Source: an uncultured Alphaproteobacteria bacterium | GTDB lineage: Bacteria > Pseudomonadota > Alphaproteobacteria > HIMB59 > GCA-002718135 | NCBI GenBank assembly: GCA_902605135.1 | Contig: CACLBK010000001.1 | Coordinates: forward strand, 1-38,582 | Direction of reading: 5' to 3' | DNA length: 38,582 bases | Shown: piece by piece, positions 1 to 9,093 of the stretch | Layout: each line of letters starts with the position of its first letter | Numbering within the stretch: the first letter of the stretch is position 1 | The notes under the pieces: model-generated | The model's input: only the letters and a program-made list of their open reading frames with translations | What the model was told of the DNA's origin: nothing | Database searches by the model: none | Made by a program: the position numbers and the translations under genes

Positions 1-39
1 AATTCTGTAGGTGAATTTTATGAAATCCCTAAACCTTAA
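1..39 (+). CDS. C-terminal end of an unidentified plus-strand gene (partial)
   Basis: The first 39 bases read as 12 codons ending in Gly-Glu-Phe-Tyr-Glu-Ile-Pro-Lys-Pro followed by TAA at 37-39. The stop overlaps the minus-strand stop of the LysE-type gene at 36-38 in a TTAA tetranucleotide. The same arrangement occurs at two other convergent gene ends in this window, which is the main reason to believe this is a real gene tail. Twelve residues are too few to name a family, so function is unknown. The alternative is chance openness of a short frame at the window edge. Confidence 0.35.
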   Translation, partial: NSVGEFYEIPKP

Positions 40-644
40 GCGTTGTAAAATAACACTGAGCTTGCAGTTATAATTAAAAGGATTGCTAAAAACCATTCAA
101 CAATTTTTTTTAATTTTTCATTATTAAGATATTGTCTGATAACACTTCCTCCATATGCCCATATACTAATGGAAGGAATATTAACTACTGTAGACATAAT
201 AACCATAAATAGTGTTCCAATTATTATATTTTCATCTTTTGGATAATATAATGTTACTGCAGTTGAACAGATTACCCAAGCTTTTGGATTTACAAATTGA
301 AACAAAATTGCTTCATGATATTTTAATGGTCTTAATCTATTTTTAGTCTTTGAAATATTTAAAGATCCAAACATTTTATATGCTAAATAAAGAATGTAGC
401 CTGCTCCAACATATCTTAAAATATCATAGATTATAGGATAGGTAATAAACAAAGATCCAAGACCTAGACATACAAGTGCTAATTGCAAACCATGACCAGA
501 AGGAATGCCAAAAATATTAGGTATAGATCTTATAAATCCAAATTTTATACCTGATGCAGTTAAAATACTATTGTTTGGACCTGGAGTTACGTACATAATA
601 AAATTATACACTGCTAAAGCAGCTATTAATTCCCATGTAATCAT
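36..644 (-). CDS. LysE/RhtB-family amino acid exporter
   Basis: A 202-residue, strongly hydrophobic protein with about six membrane segments. The N-terminal stretch carries the family motif TPGPNN after the first helix, followed by a Gly-rich loop ending in GIPSGH. Length and layout match LysE/RhtB exporters, which expel amino acids or related metabolites across the inner membrane. Substrate cannot be told from sequence. It starts three bases downstream of the yajQ stop, so yajQ and this gene probably share a transcript that continues from rmuC. It converges on a gene tail at the window edge with overlapping stop codons. Confidence 0.85.
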   Translation of the reverse strand: MITWELIAALAVYNFIMYVTPGPNNSILTASGIKFGFIRSIPNIFGIPSGHGLQLALVCLGLGSLFITYPIIYDILRYVGAGYILYLAYKMFGSLNISKTKNRLRPLKYHEAILFQFVNPKAWVICSTAVTLYYPKDENIIIGTLFMVIMSTVVNIPSISIWAYGGSVIRQYLNNEKLKKIVEWFLAILLIITASSVLFYNA

Positions 645-647
645 TTT

Positions 648-1133
648 TTAATCTCTAAAATTTACAAATTGGACTGGTATACCTATCTTAGCATCCTCAA
701 TAAGCTTCATTACACTTTGTAAATCATCTTTTTTCTTTCCTTCAACACGAAGTTCATTCCCATTGATCTTTACTTGAACTTTTAATTTAGAACTTTTGAC
801 ATCAAAAGTAATTTTTTTACACAGGGATTGCTCAATTCCTTCTACTAAATCATAAGTTTGACGAATTTTATTTCCCCCAGCTTTTTCCATATCATTTTTT
901 TTTAAACATAAAGGATCAACTTTTCGTCTAACAAAATGAGTAACGAGCATGTCGTTTACTTGACTAGCTTTCATTTCATCATCAGTAATAACAACTATAG
1001 TATTTTCTTTTTTTTCAATTGAAGTATCTGATCCTTTAAAATCGTACCTAGTGGTAATTTCTCTTGTCGCATTTCCTAGTGCGTTATCAATTTCTTGATG
1101 ATCTAATCTGTTTACAATATCAAAACTAGGCAT
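648..1133 (-). CDS. yajQ: YajQ-family nucleotide-binding protein
   Basis: A 161-residue protein that matches YajQ from end to end: it opens with MPSFDIVNRLDHQEIDNA, has the block TTRYDFKGSD near residue 30, and ends with the VQFVNFRD tail. Family members are small cytoplasmic proteins with two ferredoxin-like folds. Some bind cyclic di-GMP and act with transcription factors, while others bind nucleic acid or tRNA. Which role applies here cannot be read from sequence. It lies between rmuC (4 bases upstream) and the LysE-type exporter (3 bases downstream), so it is probably cotranscribed with both. Confidence 0.95.
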   Translation of the reverse strand: MPSFDIVNRLDHQEIDNALGNATREITTRYDFKGSDTSIEKKENTIVVITDDEMKASQVNDMLVTHFVRRKVDPLCLKKNDMEKAGGNKIRQTYDLVEGIEQSLCKKITFDVKSSKLKVQVKINGNELRVEGKKKDDLQSVMKLIEDAKIGIPVQFVNFRD

Positions 1134-1137
1134 TTAT

Positions 1138-2097
1138 TTAGTTTATTACATCGTCATTTATATCTGGCAACTGTTTTTTAGTACTTAATCTTCCTAATTT
1201 TTTCATCTTTTCTACTTTTTTAGTCAAACTACCTGAGCCATCTTGTAGTCGTTGTTTAGCTTCATCCATTTTTGATTTCGCTAAATCTAATGAATGATTA
1301 GCTTTTATAAAAGACTCATAGACACTGACTGTTTTATCGTAAATATCTGATGCAGCTGATGCTATATCTTTTATTGTTTTTGATTGTTTATCAACCCGCC
1401 ACATATTTTCTACAGCTTTAAGTAAAAAGGGCAAAGTTGATGGTCCAACAATAATTATTTTATTGTTCCATGAATCTTCGATGAGTTTATTTGCCTCATT
1501 ATATAAAGTAAGTAAAGCTGGTTCTATTGGGACAAACATTAAAACATTATCAATTGTGTTTATTCCATATATTTTTGAATAATTATCTTTACTCAAACTT
1601 CTAATCGAAGTTTTTGTTGAATCCAAAAATTTTTTCAAAAAAATTTTCTTTTGTTGATTATCATTTGTATTAGAATAATCATGCCAAGAATCTAAGGACA
1701 CTTTTGAATCTATAATTATGTGTCTATTACCTGGCATATGAATAATTACATCTGGTTTTTGTAAATTTCCATCTTCATCTCTAAAAGTTTTTTGAGTTGA
1801 ATACTCTTCTCCTTCTCTCAAACCAACACTATCTAAAATATTTTTAAGTACAAATTCTCCCCAAGGACCTTGTTGAAGTGCACCACCTCTAATTAAAGTA
1901 TTCTCAATTCTATCTTGAGCTAAATTAAAATTTTGTAAAGATTGCTGAATTGATTGCATGTGATTTTTTAAGGAAGTAAGGTCAGTATCATCTTTTATTT
2001 CAGAATTTTTTGTTTTGCGAAGAAAAAATAAAATTGATAAAAAACCAACTCCAGATAAAAAACCAATAATGAAAACAAATATAAGATTTTCAAACAT
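1138..2097 (-). CDS. rmuC: RmuC-family DNA recombination protein
   Basis: A 319-residue protein with one N-terminal membrane segment (about residues 5-26), a short coiled-coil stretch (about 45-70), and the conserved RmuC core. Core blocks include GPWGEFVLKNILDSVGL, the Asp-Val-Ile-Ile-His and Ile-Ile-Asp-Ser-Lys pair typical of the nuclease-like fold, and IIVGPSTLPFLLKAVENMWR. RmuC limits certain recombination events, notably inversions at short inverted repeats, and is related to restriction-endonuclease-like folds. The protein is shorter than the E. coli version (about 475 residues), mainly through a shorter coiled coil, which is common in alphaproteobacteria. It is the second gene after the YqaA-type gene in the same direction. 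Confidence 0.92.
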   Translation of the reverse strand: MFENLIFVFIIGFLSGVGFLSILFFLRKTKNSEIKDDTDLTSLKNHMQSIQQSLQNFNLAQDRIENTLIRGGALQQGPWGEFVLKNILDSVGLREGEEYSTQKTFRDEDGNLQKPDVIIHMPGNRHIIIDSKVSLDSWHDYSNTNDNQQKKIFLKKFLDSTKTSIRSLSKDNYSKIYGINTIDNVLMFVPIEPALLTLYNEANKLIEDSWNNKIIIVGPSTLPFLLKAVENMWRVDKQSKTIKDIASAASDIYDKTVSVYESFIKANHSLDLAKSKMDEAKQRLQDGSGSLTKKVEKMKKLGRLSTKKQLPDINDDVIN

Positions 2098-2103
2098 AAC
2101 AAA

Positions 2104-2520
2104 TTAAATAAGATATAAATATATTATCAAATATCTAGCAATTTTCCCAATAGATACAAATATTAAAAAAAAAGTAATATTATATTTTACTGTACCTGCT
2201 GCAAATGCGATTGGATCTCCAATAATAGGCACCCATGAAAATAATAATGACCATTTTCCATACTTTTTGAAAATATCTGTAGCTTTCTGGAATAAATAAT
2301 TATTTACTGGGAACCAAGGTTTCTTAATAAGAAAATTTACAAAGTAACCACATATCCAACTAATTAAAGATCCTAAAATATTACCTGCTGAAGCAAAAAT
2401 TAATAATAAAAATGGATTATACTTATTAGATAATAATAGTGCAGATAAATATGTCTCTGAAGCAAAAGGGAAAAAAGTACCTAAAGACAAACAAAAAATA
2501 AATAATGATGAATAGATCAA
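2104..2520 (-). CDS. YqaA-family (DedA/VTT-like) inner-membrane protein
   Basis: A 138-residue membrane protein with four to five hydrophobic segments. It carries YqaA-type landmarks: a Ser-Glu-Thr-Tyr near residue 21, GNILGSLISW near residue 46, KYGKWSLLFSWVPIIGDP near residue 87, and a late GK-x-x-RY. YqaA proteins belong to the VTT/DedA superfamily, linked to lipid transport or membrane homeostasis, but their exact function is not established. It lies six bases upstream of rmuC on the same strand and is separated by only 49 bases from the divergent M24 peptidase gene, so it is likely the first gene of a four-gene operon. Confidence 0.85.
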   Translation of the reverse strand: MIYSSLFIFCLSLGTFFPFASETYLSALLLSNKYNPFLLLIFASAGNILGSLISWICGYFVNFLIKKPWFPVNNYLFQKATDIFKKYGKWSLLFSWVPIIGDPIAFAAGTVKYNITFFLIFVSIGKIARYLIIYLYLI

Positions 2521-2569
2521 AGTATTTCTTATTGTTAATTCATGTTAATGCTATGTTACTTATCAATTT

Positions 2570-3712
2570 ATGAACGATTTTCCAAAAGAAGAATTTATTT
2601 CCAGAATTGAAAAAATACAAATACATATTGAAAAAGAAAATATTGATGTAGTTATTATAACTTCGCCGTCTAATTTTAGATATTTTACTGGACTTGATAG
2701 TAATTTTTGGGAAAGCCCTACAAGGCCCTGGTATTTAATTATTTCAAAAAAAAATCCAATAAAAGCAATAATACCATCTATTGGTATTACTGCTATGCAA
2801 AAAACATTAGTCAATGATATCGAATCTTGGGAGTCTCCAAATCCAAAAGATGAAGGAATATCTTTATTAAAAAAAAATATTAAAAGTTTTCCTAAAAATT
2901 CAAATATTGGTTTTGAATTAGGAAATGAAACTTTTTTGCGAATGAGTATTAATGATTATTTGGATATTCAAAAAGATTTATCAGAATATAATTTTGTTGA
3001 TGCTAGTAAAATACTTTGGAGTATAAGAAAAATAAAATCTGAAATAGAGATCAATTATATTAAAGAAATTTGTTCTATTACAAGTAAAGTATTTGATGAT
3101 TTTTCTCAAAAAATTAATTTAGGAATGAGTGAAAAACAAATTGCATCAATATTTAAAAAAGAATTAATTGAGAGTGGTGCAGATTATATTCAATACATGG
3201 CGTGTGCTTCAGGGCTTAATGGTTATAATCAGATTATCTGTAACCCAACAGAAAAAGTAACTAAAGATGGTGATATTCTAATTATTGATACTGGAGCAAC
3301 TTTAAATGGTTATTTTTCAGATTTCGATAGAAATTTTGGTTTTGGAAAAATTCACAAGCAAGTTCTAGATGCATATAATAAATTGTGGGAAGCAACTGAG
3401 AGAACTTTAGAAATTATAAAACCTGGAACTAGTTGTTCAGAAATATATTCTAAGTTATCTCAAAGTTTAATAACTAACAAAGTATCAGTTGGAAGGATGG
3501 GTCATGGTTTAGGCTTACAACTAACTGAGCCGCCAAGTATTATGAAAAATGACAAAACTTTACTAGAGAAAAATATGATTATAACTCTTGAACCATCAAT
3601 TGAAATGGACGCAAATAAAATATTAGTACAAGAGGAAAATTTATTAATAACTAAAGACTCCTATAAACTTTTAAGTACTAGAACTCCTGAAAATTTACCT
3701 ATTATTAATTAG
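2570..3712 (+). CDS. M24-family metallopeptidase (Xaa-Pro aminopeptidase/creatinase-like)
   Basis: A 380-residue cytoplasmic protein with the two-domain layout of prolidase/creatinase-type enzymes: an N-terminal creatinase-like domain (about 8-145) and a pita-bread domain (about 155-375). All five metal ligands of the catalytic type are visible: Asp240, Asp251, His312 (in GHGLG), Glu341 (in LEPS) and Glu355. This argues for an active metal-dependent hydrolase rather than creatinase, which has lost the metal. Substrate may be Xaa-Pro peptides or an N-acyl compound such as ectoine, and the sequence does not decide. It is a single gene whose stop directly abuts the stop of the ABC ATPase on the other strand. 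Confidence 0.85.
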   Translation: MNDFPKEEFISRIEKIQIHIEKENIDVVIITSPSNFRYFTGLDSNFWESPTRPWYLIISKKNPIKAIIPSIGITAMQKTLVNDIESWESPNPKDEGISLLKKNIKSFPKNSNIGFELGNETFLRMSINDYLDIQKDLSEYNFVDASKILWSIRKIKSEIEINYIKEICSITSKVFDDFSQKINLGMSEKQIASIFKKELIESGADYIQYMACASGLNGYNQIICNPTEKVTKDGDILIIDTGATLNGYFSDFDRNFGFGKIHKQVLDAYNKLWEATERTLEIIKPGTSCSEIYSKLSQSLITNKVSVGRMGHGLGLQLTEPPSIMKNDKTLLEKNMIITLEPSIEMDANKILVQEENLLITKDSYKLLSTRTPENLPIIN

Positions 3713-5431
3713 TTAAATTATTGATTCAATTTTAGGCATAAGTCTAATTAATTCCTTTGTATATTCATGCTCAGGATTATTAAATAATTCCTCTGTATCT
3801 TTTGTTTCACAAACAGCACCATTTTTTAGTACAATTATTCGGTTACACATTTGGCGAATTACAGGGAGATCATGGCTAATAAATAACATGGTTAAATGAA
3901 GTTCATCTTGAATATCTTTTAATAAATTCAATATTTGAGCTTGTATACTTACATCCAATGCAGAAGTTGGTTCATCACATATTAATAATCTTGGTTTTGT
4001 TGCCAAGGCACGAGCAATAGATATTCTCTGCCTTTGTCCTCCTGAGAATTCATGCGGGTATCGATCTAGAGATTGTCTGGTCATGCCAACAATATCTATT
4101 AAGTCGTAAACATTTTGTAAAAGTTCATTATTGCTGATATTTTTTTGAAAAAATTTAATTGGTTCTGCAATAATATCCTTAACTTTGAAACGAGGATTTA
4201 GAGATGAGTAAGGGTCTTGAAAAATCATTTGAATTTGACCTCTACTTTTATGTATTTGATATTTTTTATTTGAATTATATAAAGGTTCATTATTATAAAT
4301 TAAATTACCTTTGTTAGGACCAACTAATCCAGTGATAATTTTTGCAATAGTTGATTTACCTGAACCTGACTCTCCAACTAATCCAAGTGTTTCACCTTCA
4401 AATAATTCAAAAGATACATTATCTACAGCTTTAACTATTTTATCATTTGAACTTTTATTAGAGCTAAAAGAAAAACTACTTCCTAAAGAATTATCATCAA
4501 AAATTTTTGTCACTTCCTCAAGTTTTAATAATTTTTGATTTTTATTTTCCCTTACTCCCCATGTTTTAATAATATTTTTAGTCAAATCCTTGGAACTAGA
4601 TGCGATTTTCTTACCATCAGGGCTAATCAATTTAAATCTATCAATTTTTTTATTTGTTGGTGGTACTGAAATTACTAAGCTTCTTGCTTCTGTTGATTTC
4701 GGATTTGTTAATAATTCTTTAGTCTCTCCTTGTTCTACAATATGTCCGTATCTCATAACAATAACTTTGTCTGTTGTTTCTGCTATAACTCCCATATCAT
4801 GGGTAATAATTATAACTCCAAGATTTCTTTTTTTTGTTAGATCCTTAAGAAGTTCTAATATTTGATATTGAATACTTACATCTAAAGCTGTTGTTGGTTC
4901 GTCCGCAATTATTAAGTCAGGCTCACAACTTATTGCTAAAGCTATCACAACTCTTTGACGCATTCCTCCACTGAATTGGTGTGGATAATTCTCAATTCTT
5001 TTTTCAGCATTTTCTATTCCAACCTCTTTGAGTAGTTGAATTGATTTTTTAAGTGAATCTTGATAGCTTAAATTTAAATGTGCTTGAATAGTTTCAATTA
5101 ATTGATCTTTTATTTTAAATAGAGGATTTAATGAAGTTTGGGGATCTTGAAAAACAAATCCTATTTTTTTTCCTCTAATATTTTGAACTGTTTCTTCGTT
5201 ACTTCTTAATTCAATATTGTCTATTTTGATTGAACCATCTGTAATTTCACCTGGAGGATCAATCAAGTTAATTATCGCATTTGCAATTGTAGATTTTCCA
5301 GATCCAGACTCACCAACAATTCCTAATATTTCACCTCTTTCTAAAGAAAATTCTACATTTTTGCTTGCAACAATAGTCTCCTTTCGTGTTGGATAACTTA
5401 TGTTTAAGTTTTTAATTTCTAAAAAACTCAT
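3713..5431 (-). CDS. Peptide/nickel-type ABC transporter, two fused ATPase domains (DppD-DppF type)
   Basis: One protein carries two complete ABC ATPase domains, at about residues 1-260 and 305-570. Each has a Walker A GESGSGKST, an ABC signature (FSGGMRQR in the first, FSGGQRQR in the second) and a Walker B (IIADEPTTALD and LICDEPTSALD). Oligopeptide importers normally use two separate ATPases, so this is the known fused arrangement. I chose ATG 5431 because it gives MSFLEIKNLN, the usual domain start, and forms an ATGA overlap with the stop of the upstream permease. The frame stays open to an earlier ATG at 5470 that would add 13 residues inside the permease gene. It energises import through the two permeases upstream. 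Confidence 0.93.
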   Translation of the reverse strand: MSFLEIKNLNISYPTRKETIVASKNVEFSLERGEILGIVGESGSGKSTIANAIINLIDPPGEITDGSIKIDNIELRSNEETVQNIRGKKIGFVFQDPQTSLNPLFKIKDQLIETIQAHLNLSYQDSLKKSIQLLKEVGIENAEKRIENYPHQFSGGMRQRVVIALAISCEPDLIIADEPTTALDVSIQYQILELLKDLTKKRNLGVIIITHDMGVIAETTDKVIVMRYGHIVEQGETKELLTNPKSTEARSLVISVPPTNKKIDRFKLISPDGKKIASSSKDLTKNIIKTWGVRENKNQKLLKLEEVTKIFDDNSLGSSFSFSSNKSSNDKIVKAVDNVSFELFEGETLGLVGESGSGKSTIAKIITGLVGPNKGNLIYNNEPLYNSNKKYQIHKSRGQIQMIFQDPYSSLNPRFKVKDIIAEPIKFFQKNISNNELLQNVYDLIDIVGMTRQSLDRYPHEFSGGQRQRISIARALATKPRLLICDEPTSALDVSIQAQILNLLKDIQDELHLTMLFISHDLPVIRQMCNRIIVLKNGAVCETKDTEELFNNPEHEYTKELIRLMPKIESII

Positions 5432-6351
5432 CTCTTTTTTAATTTTGGATTTAAAGCATCTCTCATCCAATCCCCTAATAAATTAATTGATAATGCTAAA
5501 ACAATTAAGAAAATTGCTGGAAAAAAAGTAATCCACCACTCTCCTGAAAATAAAAAATTATTTCCAAATCTTATTAGAGTACCAAGAGAAGGTGTCGTAG
5601 GCGGGACGCCAACACCTAAAAAACTTAAGGTGGACTCTGTAATAATTGCAAGAGCTAATCCAATTGTAGCAATTACCAAAATGGGTCTAAGTATATTTGG
5701 TAAAATATGCTTAAACATAATTAATATATTTGATAGTCCAATAATTCTTGATGCTGAGACATACTCTTTATTTTTTTCTACTAAAGTTGACGCTCTTGAT
5801 ACTCTTGCAAACTGTGGCCATTCAGAAATACCAATCGCAAATATCAAAACATAAATTGCCATTTCATCATGCATTGATTGTGTAATAATTGCTCTTGCAA
5901 TTCCATCTACAAGTAAAGCCATTAAAATGCTTGGAATAGTTAATTGTACATCTGTAAGACGCATTACAATGATTTCATATCTACCTCCAATATATCCAGC
6001 AGTTATTCCAAGAAATATTCCAAGTATCATTGCAAAAATTATAGAAGCAAAACCAACTATAAGTGAAATCCTTGAGCCATAAATCATTGTTGAAAACATA
6101 TCTCTTCCCTGTTGATCAGTACCTAAGATAAAACTAGAATTTCCTCCTTCTGACCATACTGGCGGAGTAAATGCATCCATTAAAGAAACTGATGCTGGAT
6201 CAAAAGGATTATAAGGAGCTACTATCCCAGCAAATACAGAACAAAATAATATAATAAAAAATATGGTTGAAGAAATTACTGCTAATTTAGAATTAAAGAA
6301 ACTATATCCAATATCAGTATCATAAATTTTATTAAATGTTTTAAGCAACAT
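5428..6351 (-). CDS. Peptide/nickel-type ABC transporter permease (DppC type)
   Basis: A 307-residue inner-membrane protein with an N-terminal membrane segment (about 24-46), the DppC-type conserved block with GTDQQGRDMFS near residue 88, and a BPD-transport core. The EAA-like loop lies around GLSNILIMFKHILPNI, the contact site for the ATPase. It ends with the usual DppC tail GDWMRDALNPK. It starts two bases after the DppB-type stop and overlaps the ATPase gene by four bases, so the three are translationally coupled. It forms one half of the membrane channel. Confidence 0.93.
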   Translation of the reverse strand: MLLKTFNKIYDTDIGYSFFNSKLAVISSTIFFIILFCSVFAGIVAPYNPFDPASVSLMDAFTPPVWSEGGNSSFILGTDQQGRDMFSTMIYGSRISLIVGFASIIFAMILGIFLGITAGYIGGRYEIIVMRLTDVQLTIPSILMALLVDGIARAIITQSMHDEMAIYVLIFAIGISEWPQFARVSRASTLVEKNKEYVSASRIIGLSNILIMFKHILPNILRPILVIATIGLALAIITESTLSFLGVGVPPTTPSLGTLIRFGNNFLFSGEWWITFFPAIFLIVLALSINLLGDWMRDALNPKLKKR

Positions 6352-6353
6352 TT

Positions 6354-7331
6354 TTAACTTCCTTCTTCCTTCAGTCTAATTCTTGGATCTATAAAATAGT
6401 AAGTGATATCTACTATAAAATTTATCATAACAAATATAAAAGCTACCATAATCATGTATGCTGACATTATGGGAATGTCGACAAAGTATACAGCCTTGAT
6501 AAACAATGATCCCATACCAGGCCATTGGAAAACTGTTTCTGTAATTATTGAGAAAGCAATTAATGTGCCGATGTTTATACCCGTAATAGTAATTACTGGG
6601 ATTAATCCATTTTTGAGTGCATGTTTGTAATTAATAACACTTCTTTTAATACCTCTTGCTTTTGCAAATTTGATATAATCTGTTTGTAAAATTTCCATCA
6701 TTTCAGCACGAACTAATCTGATGACATAAGTCATTTGAAATAGACTTAAAGTAACAGATGGAAGTATGAGTGCTTTTAGACCAGAAGTAGTCAAAAAACC
6801 TGTAGTCCAAAAACCTATTTGCGTTACCTCACCTCTTCCAAAAGATGGAAGAACTCCTAAGATTACTGAAAATAAATAAATTAACATTATTCCTATTATA
6901 AATGTTGGCAGAGAAACTCCAGCTAGAGAAATCACAAGAATAATATTAGAAATAAAACTGTCTCTGTGAATACCTGTATAGACGCCTAAGATAACACCAC
7001 TGATGATAGCAATCAATGCAGATACAAAAACTAATTCTAAAGTAGCAGGCATTCTTTCTGCAATTAAATCTGATACTTCTCTTTTTAATTGGTATGATAT
7101 TCCAAAATCCCCTTGAATTATATTACCTAAAAAACGGGAAAATTGAACGTAGACAGGGTCATTTAAACCTAATACTTCTCTTACTTCAGCACGTCTTTCA
7201 TCTGAAGCATCTTCTCCTGTCATACTATTTACTGGATCGCCAACAAAATTAAATAAAGAAAAAGAAACAAAAGCGACAACAATCATAACAAGAATTGATT
7301 GAAGGAGTCTTTTAAAGAAATAGGTGAACAT
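6354..7331 (-). CDS. Peptide/nickel-type ABC transporter permease (DppB type)
   Basis: A 325-residue permease with the DppB layout: an N-terminal segment starting MFTYFFKRLLQSI, a periplasmic loop containing GDFGISYQ, then a channel core with an EAA-like loop near the block SVINYKHALKNGLIPV, and the C-terminal stretch ending DPRIRLKEEG. It pairs with the DppC-type permease two bases downstream. The gene sits 45 bases after the binding-protein gene, with a 12-bp hairpin in between. That arrangement usually keeps binding protein more abundant than permease. Substrate is probably a peptide or peptide-like compound. Confidence 0.93.
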   Translation of the reverse strand: MFTYFFKRLLQSILVMIVVAFVSFSLFNFVGDPVNSMTGEDASDERRAEVREVLGLNDPVYVQFSRFLGNIIQGDFGISYQLKREVSDLIAERMPATLELVFVSALIAIISGVILGVYTGIHRDSFISNIILVISLAGVSLPTFIIGIMLIYLFSVILGVLPSFGRGEVTQIGFWTTGFLTTSGLKALILPSVTLSLFQMTYVIRLVRAEMMEILQTDYIKFAKARGIKRSVINYKHALKNGLIPVITITGINIGTLIAFSIITETVFQWPGMGSLFIKAVYFVDIPIMSAYMIMVAFIFVMINFIVDITYYFIDPRIRLKEEGS

Positions 7332-7337
7332 GAATTT

Positions 7338-7365
7338 TTTTCTGGCCAGTAAACTGGCCAGAAAA
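7338..7365 (-). promoter_or_regulatory. Hairpin between binding-protein and permease genes
   Basis: A perfect 12-bp inverted repeat with arms at 7338-7349 and 7354-7365 and a four-base loop lies in the only gap of the ABC operon. The core of each arm is CTGGCCAG. On the transcribed minus strand the 3' side runs into As rather than Us, so it is not a classical terminator. Stem-loops at this place in binding-protein operons, as in malE-malF, are known to protect the upstream mRNA and lower permease expression. I infer the same here. Confidence 0.7.
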
Positions 7366-7376
7366 TGTAAATTTTG

Positions 7377-8951
7377 TTAGTTTACGTTCGCAAATCTAAA
7401 TAATGGCTCGTTGTTCATTCTAATTGGAACATCGACATTACTTTTTGATGCTTGGTTTACAACTTGGTGATGTAAAGGAAGATATGTTACATCATCTTGA
7501 GTAATATCCCAAGCTTCTGCAATCATAGCATTTCTTTTATCTAGATCAGTTTCAACACCCATTGCTGCTACTAACTCATCAACTCTAGCATTGCTAAAAT
7601 TAACTTTGTTCCAGCTACCAGCGCTATCAAATAAGTATGAGTATACATAATGACTGTCAAAAGTTGGAACACCCCAACCTAACATGTACATGTCACTAGT
7701 CATGCCATTTGCATCACCCTCTTTAACTTCTGAGAAGTGTTGGCTTTTAGTTTTTGCATCAAGAGTCACATTAACTCCAATTTTAGCAAACATACCAATT
7801 GCAGCAACACAGATTGCTTCATCGTTTATGTAACGATCATTTGGACAATCTAGAGTCACGTCAAAACCATCTGGATATCCAGCTTCTGCTAAAAGTTTTT
7901 TCGACATCTCAGGATCATAAGGCATTCTTTGATCACGTTCTGCTGTATGGCCGTTTACACCAGGAGCAGTAATAATTCCTGCAGGAGCACTTTGACCCCT
8001 CATTACCTTGTCCTTAATAGCTTCCATATCTAGTGCATGATACATAGCTAGACGAACTCTTTTATCTGCAAAAGGATTTTTACCTTTAATGTTAGATGAA
8101 TTTAATTCAGCCGAACCTTGATCCATACCAAAAAATATTGTTCTATTTTGAGGAGTCATTTTTACATTGTGTCCAGAAGAAGATTTAATTCTTTCGATAT
8201 CTTGCACTGGTACAACATTCGTGTAATCAATTTCTCCAGAAAGAAGAGCTGCAACTCTTGTTGCATCATTTGCTATTGGTAATAATTCAATGGTATCAAC
8301 ATTAAATGTACTATCATCTCCCCACCAATCATTATTTTTTTCAAGAACAGTTCTTACATCTTGTTCTCTAAGTGTAATTTTGAAAGGTCCAGATCCATTT
8401 GAATTAGATGCACAATAAGATGTTTCTCCTGCATCCCAATTGTATGATACTTCACAACCGTTTGCTTTTGACCATGCTTCAGACATTACAAAAATCTGAG
8501 TTAGCTGACTCAAAAGAATTGGGTTTGGTCCATCAGTTTTTACTTCAACTGTGTGATCATCGATTGCTCTTGCTGATTTAATACTTTTAATTAAATCAAC
8601 CATATCAGAAGGAGCAGTTTTTGCTCTATTGATACTAAAAGCTATATCACTAGCAGTTAAAGAAGATCCATCATGAAATTTAACACCTTTTCGAATATTG
8701 AAAATCCATGTGTCTGGAGCAGTTGCATCCCATGACTCAGCAAGCTGAGCTTCTATTTCCATATTGATACCTCGAGTTACTAAACTTTCGTAAACCTGAC
8801 GAGACACCATATGAGTTGGTCCTTCGTTTTGTGCGTGCGGATCAAGAGTTAATGAATCACCTGGCATTGACCACTTAATATTATTTGCAATTGCTGGTGA
8901 AAAAATACCCATGAAAAGCAAAGACAAAACTATGCTTAAAGTCTTTTTCAT
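7377..8951 (-). CDS. Extracellular solute-binding protein family 5 (DppA/OppA type)
   Basis: A 524-residue periplasmic protein from the chosen start. ATG 8951 is preceded by a strong GGAGG Shine-Dalgarno at about 6 bases and begins a standard signal peptide (MKKTLSIVLSLLFMGIFSPAIA, cleavage after Ala-Ile-Ala). An upstream in-frame start at 8987 is less likely. Family-5 landmarks are a lysine-glycine-valine-lysine-phenylalanine-histidine-aspartate block near residue 90 and the repeated lobes that bind peptide-like ligands. It delivers substrate to the DppB/DppC-type permeases downstream. Ligands in this family include di- and oligopeptides, glutathione, opines and nickel chelates, and I cannot choose among them. 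Confidence 0.93.
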   Translation of the reverse strand: MKKTLSIVLSLLFMGIFSPAIANNIKWSMPGDSLTLDPHAQNEGPTHMVSRQVYESLVTRGINMEIEAQLAESWDATAPDTWIFNIRKGVKFHDGSSLTASDIAFSINRAKTAPSDMVDLIKSIKSARAIDDHTVEVKTDGPNPILLSQLTQIFVMSEAWSKANGCEVSYNWDAGETSYCASNSNGSGPFKITLREQDVRTVLEKNNDWWGDDSTFNVDTIELLPIANDATRVAALLSGEIDYTNVVPVQDIERIKSSSGHNVKMTPQNRTIFFGMDQGSAELNSSNIKGKNPFADKRVRLAMYHALDMEAIKDKVMRGQSAPAGIITAPGVNGHTAERDQRMPYDPEMSKKLLAEAGYPDGFDVTLDCPNDRYINDEAICVAAIGMFAKIGVNVTLDAKTKSQHFSEVKEGDANGMTSDMYMLGWGVPTFDSHYVYSYLFDSAGSWNKVNFSNARVDELVAAMGVETDLDKRNAMIAEAWDITQDDVTYLPLHHQVVNQASKSNVDVPIRMNNEPLFRFANVN

Positions 8952-9011
8952 ATTATTTCCTCCATAGAAATTTGATGGTAGACCCATACTACTTCAATGG
9001 AAATATTCAAT

Positions 9012-9059
9012 ATTATTAGTATTAATAAGTGCTATATTTTGTCATAATTATTAGTATTA
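9012..9059. repeat. 13-bp direct repeat pair in a divergent promoter region
   Basis: The sequence ATTATTAGTATTA occurs at 9012-9024 and again at 9047-9059, a spacing of 35 bases start to start. It lies in the 142-base gap between the divergent ABC binding-protein gene and nth. The spacing is a little over three helical turns, which would suit two protein dimers on one DNA face. It may be an operator for the transporter operon, but the region is AT-rich and chance cannot be excluded. Confidence 0.35.
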
Positions 9060-9093
9060 CTTAATACGTAACTCTTGAAGGAGGCTTTAAACA

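Noticed and set aside
7338-7365. Intrinsic terminator after the binding-protein gene
   Set aside because: On the coding strand the stem is followed by A residues, not a U-tract, and the permease genes continue the operon.
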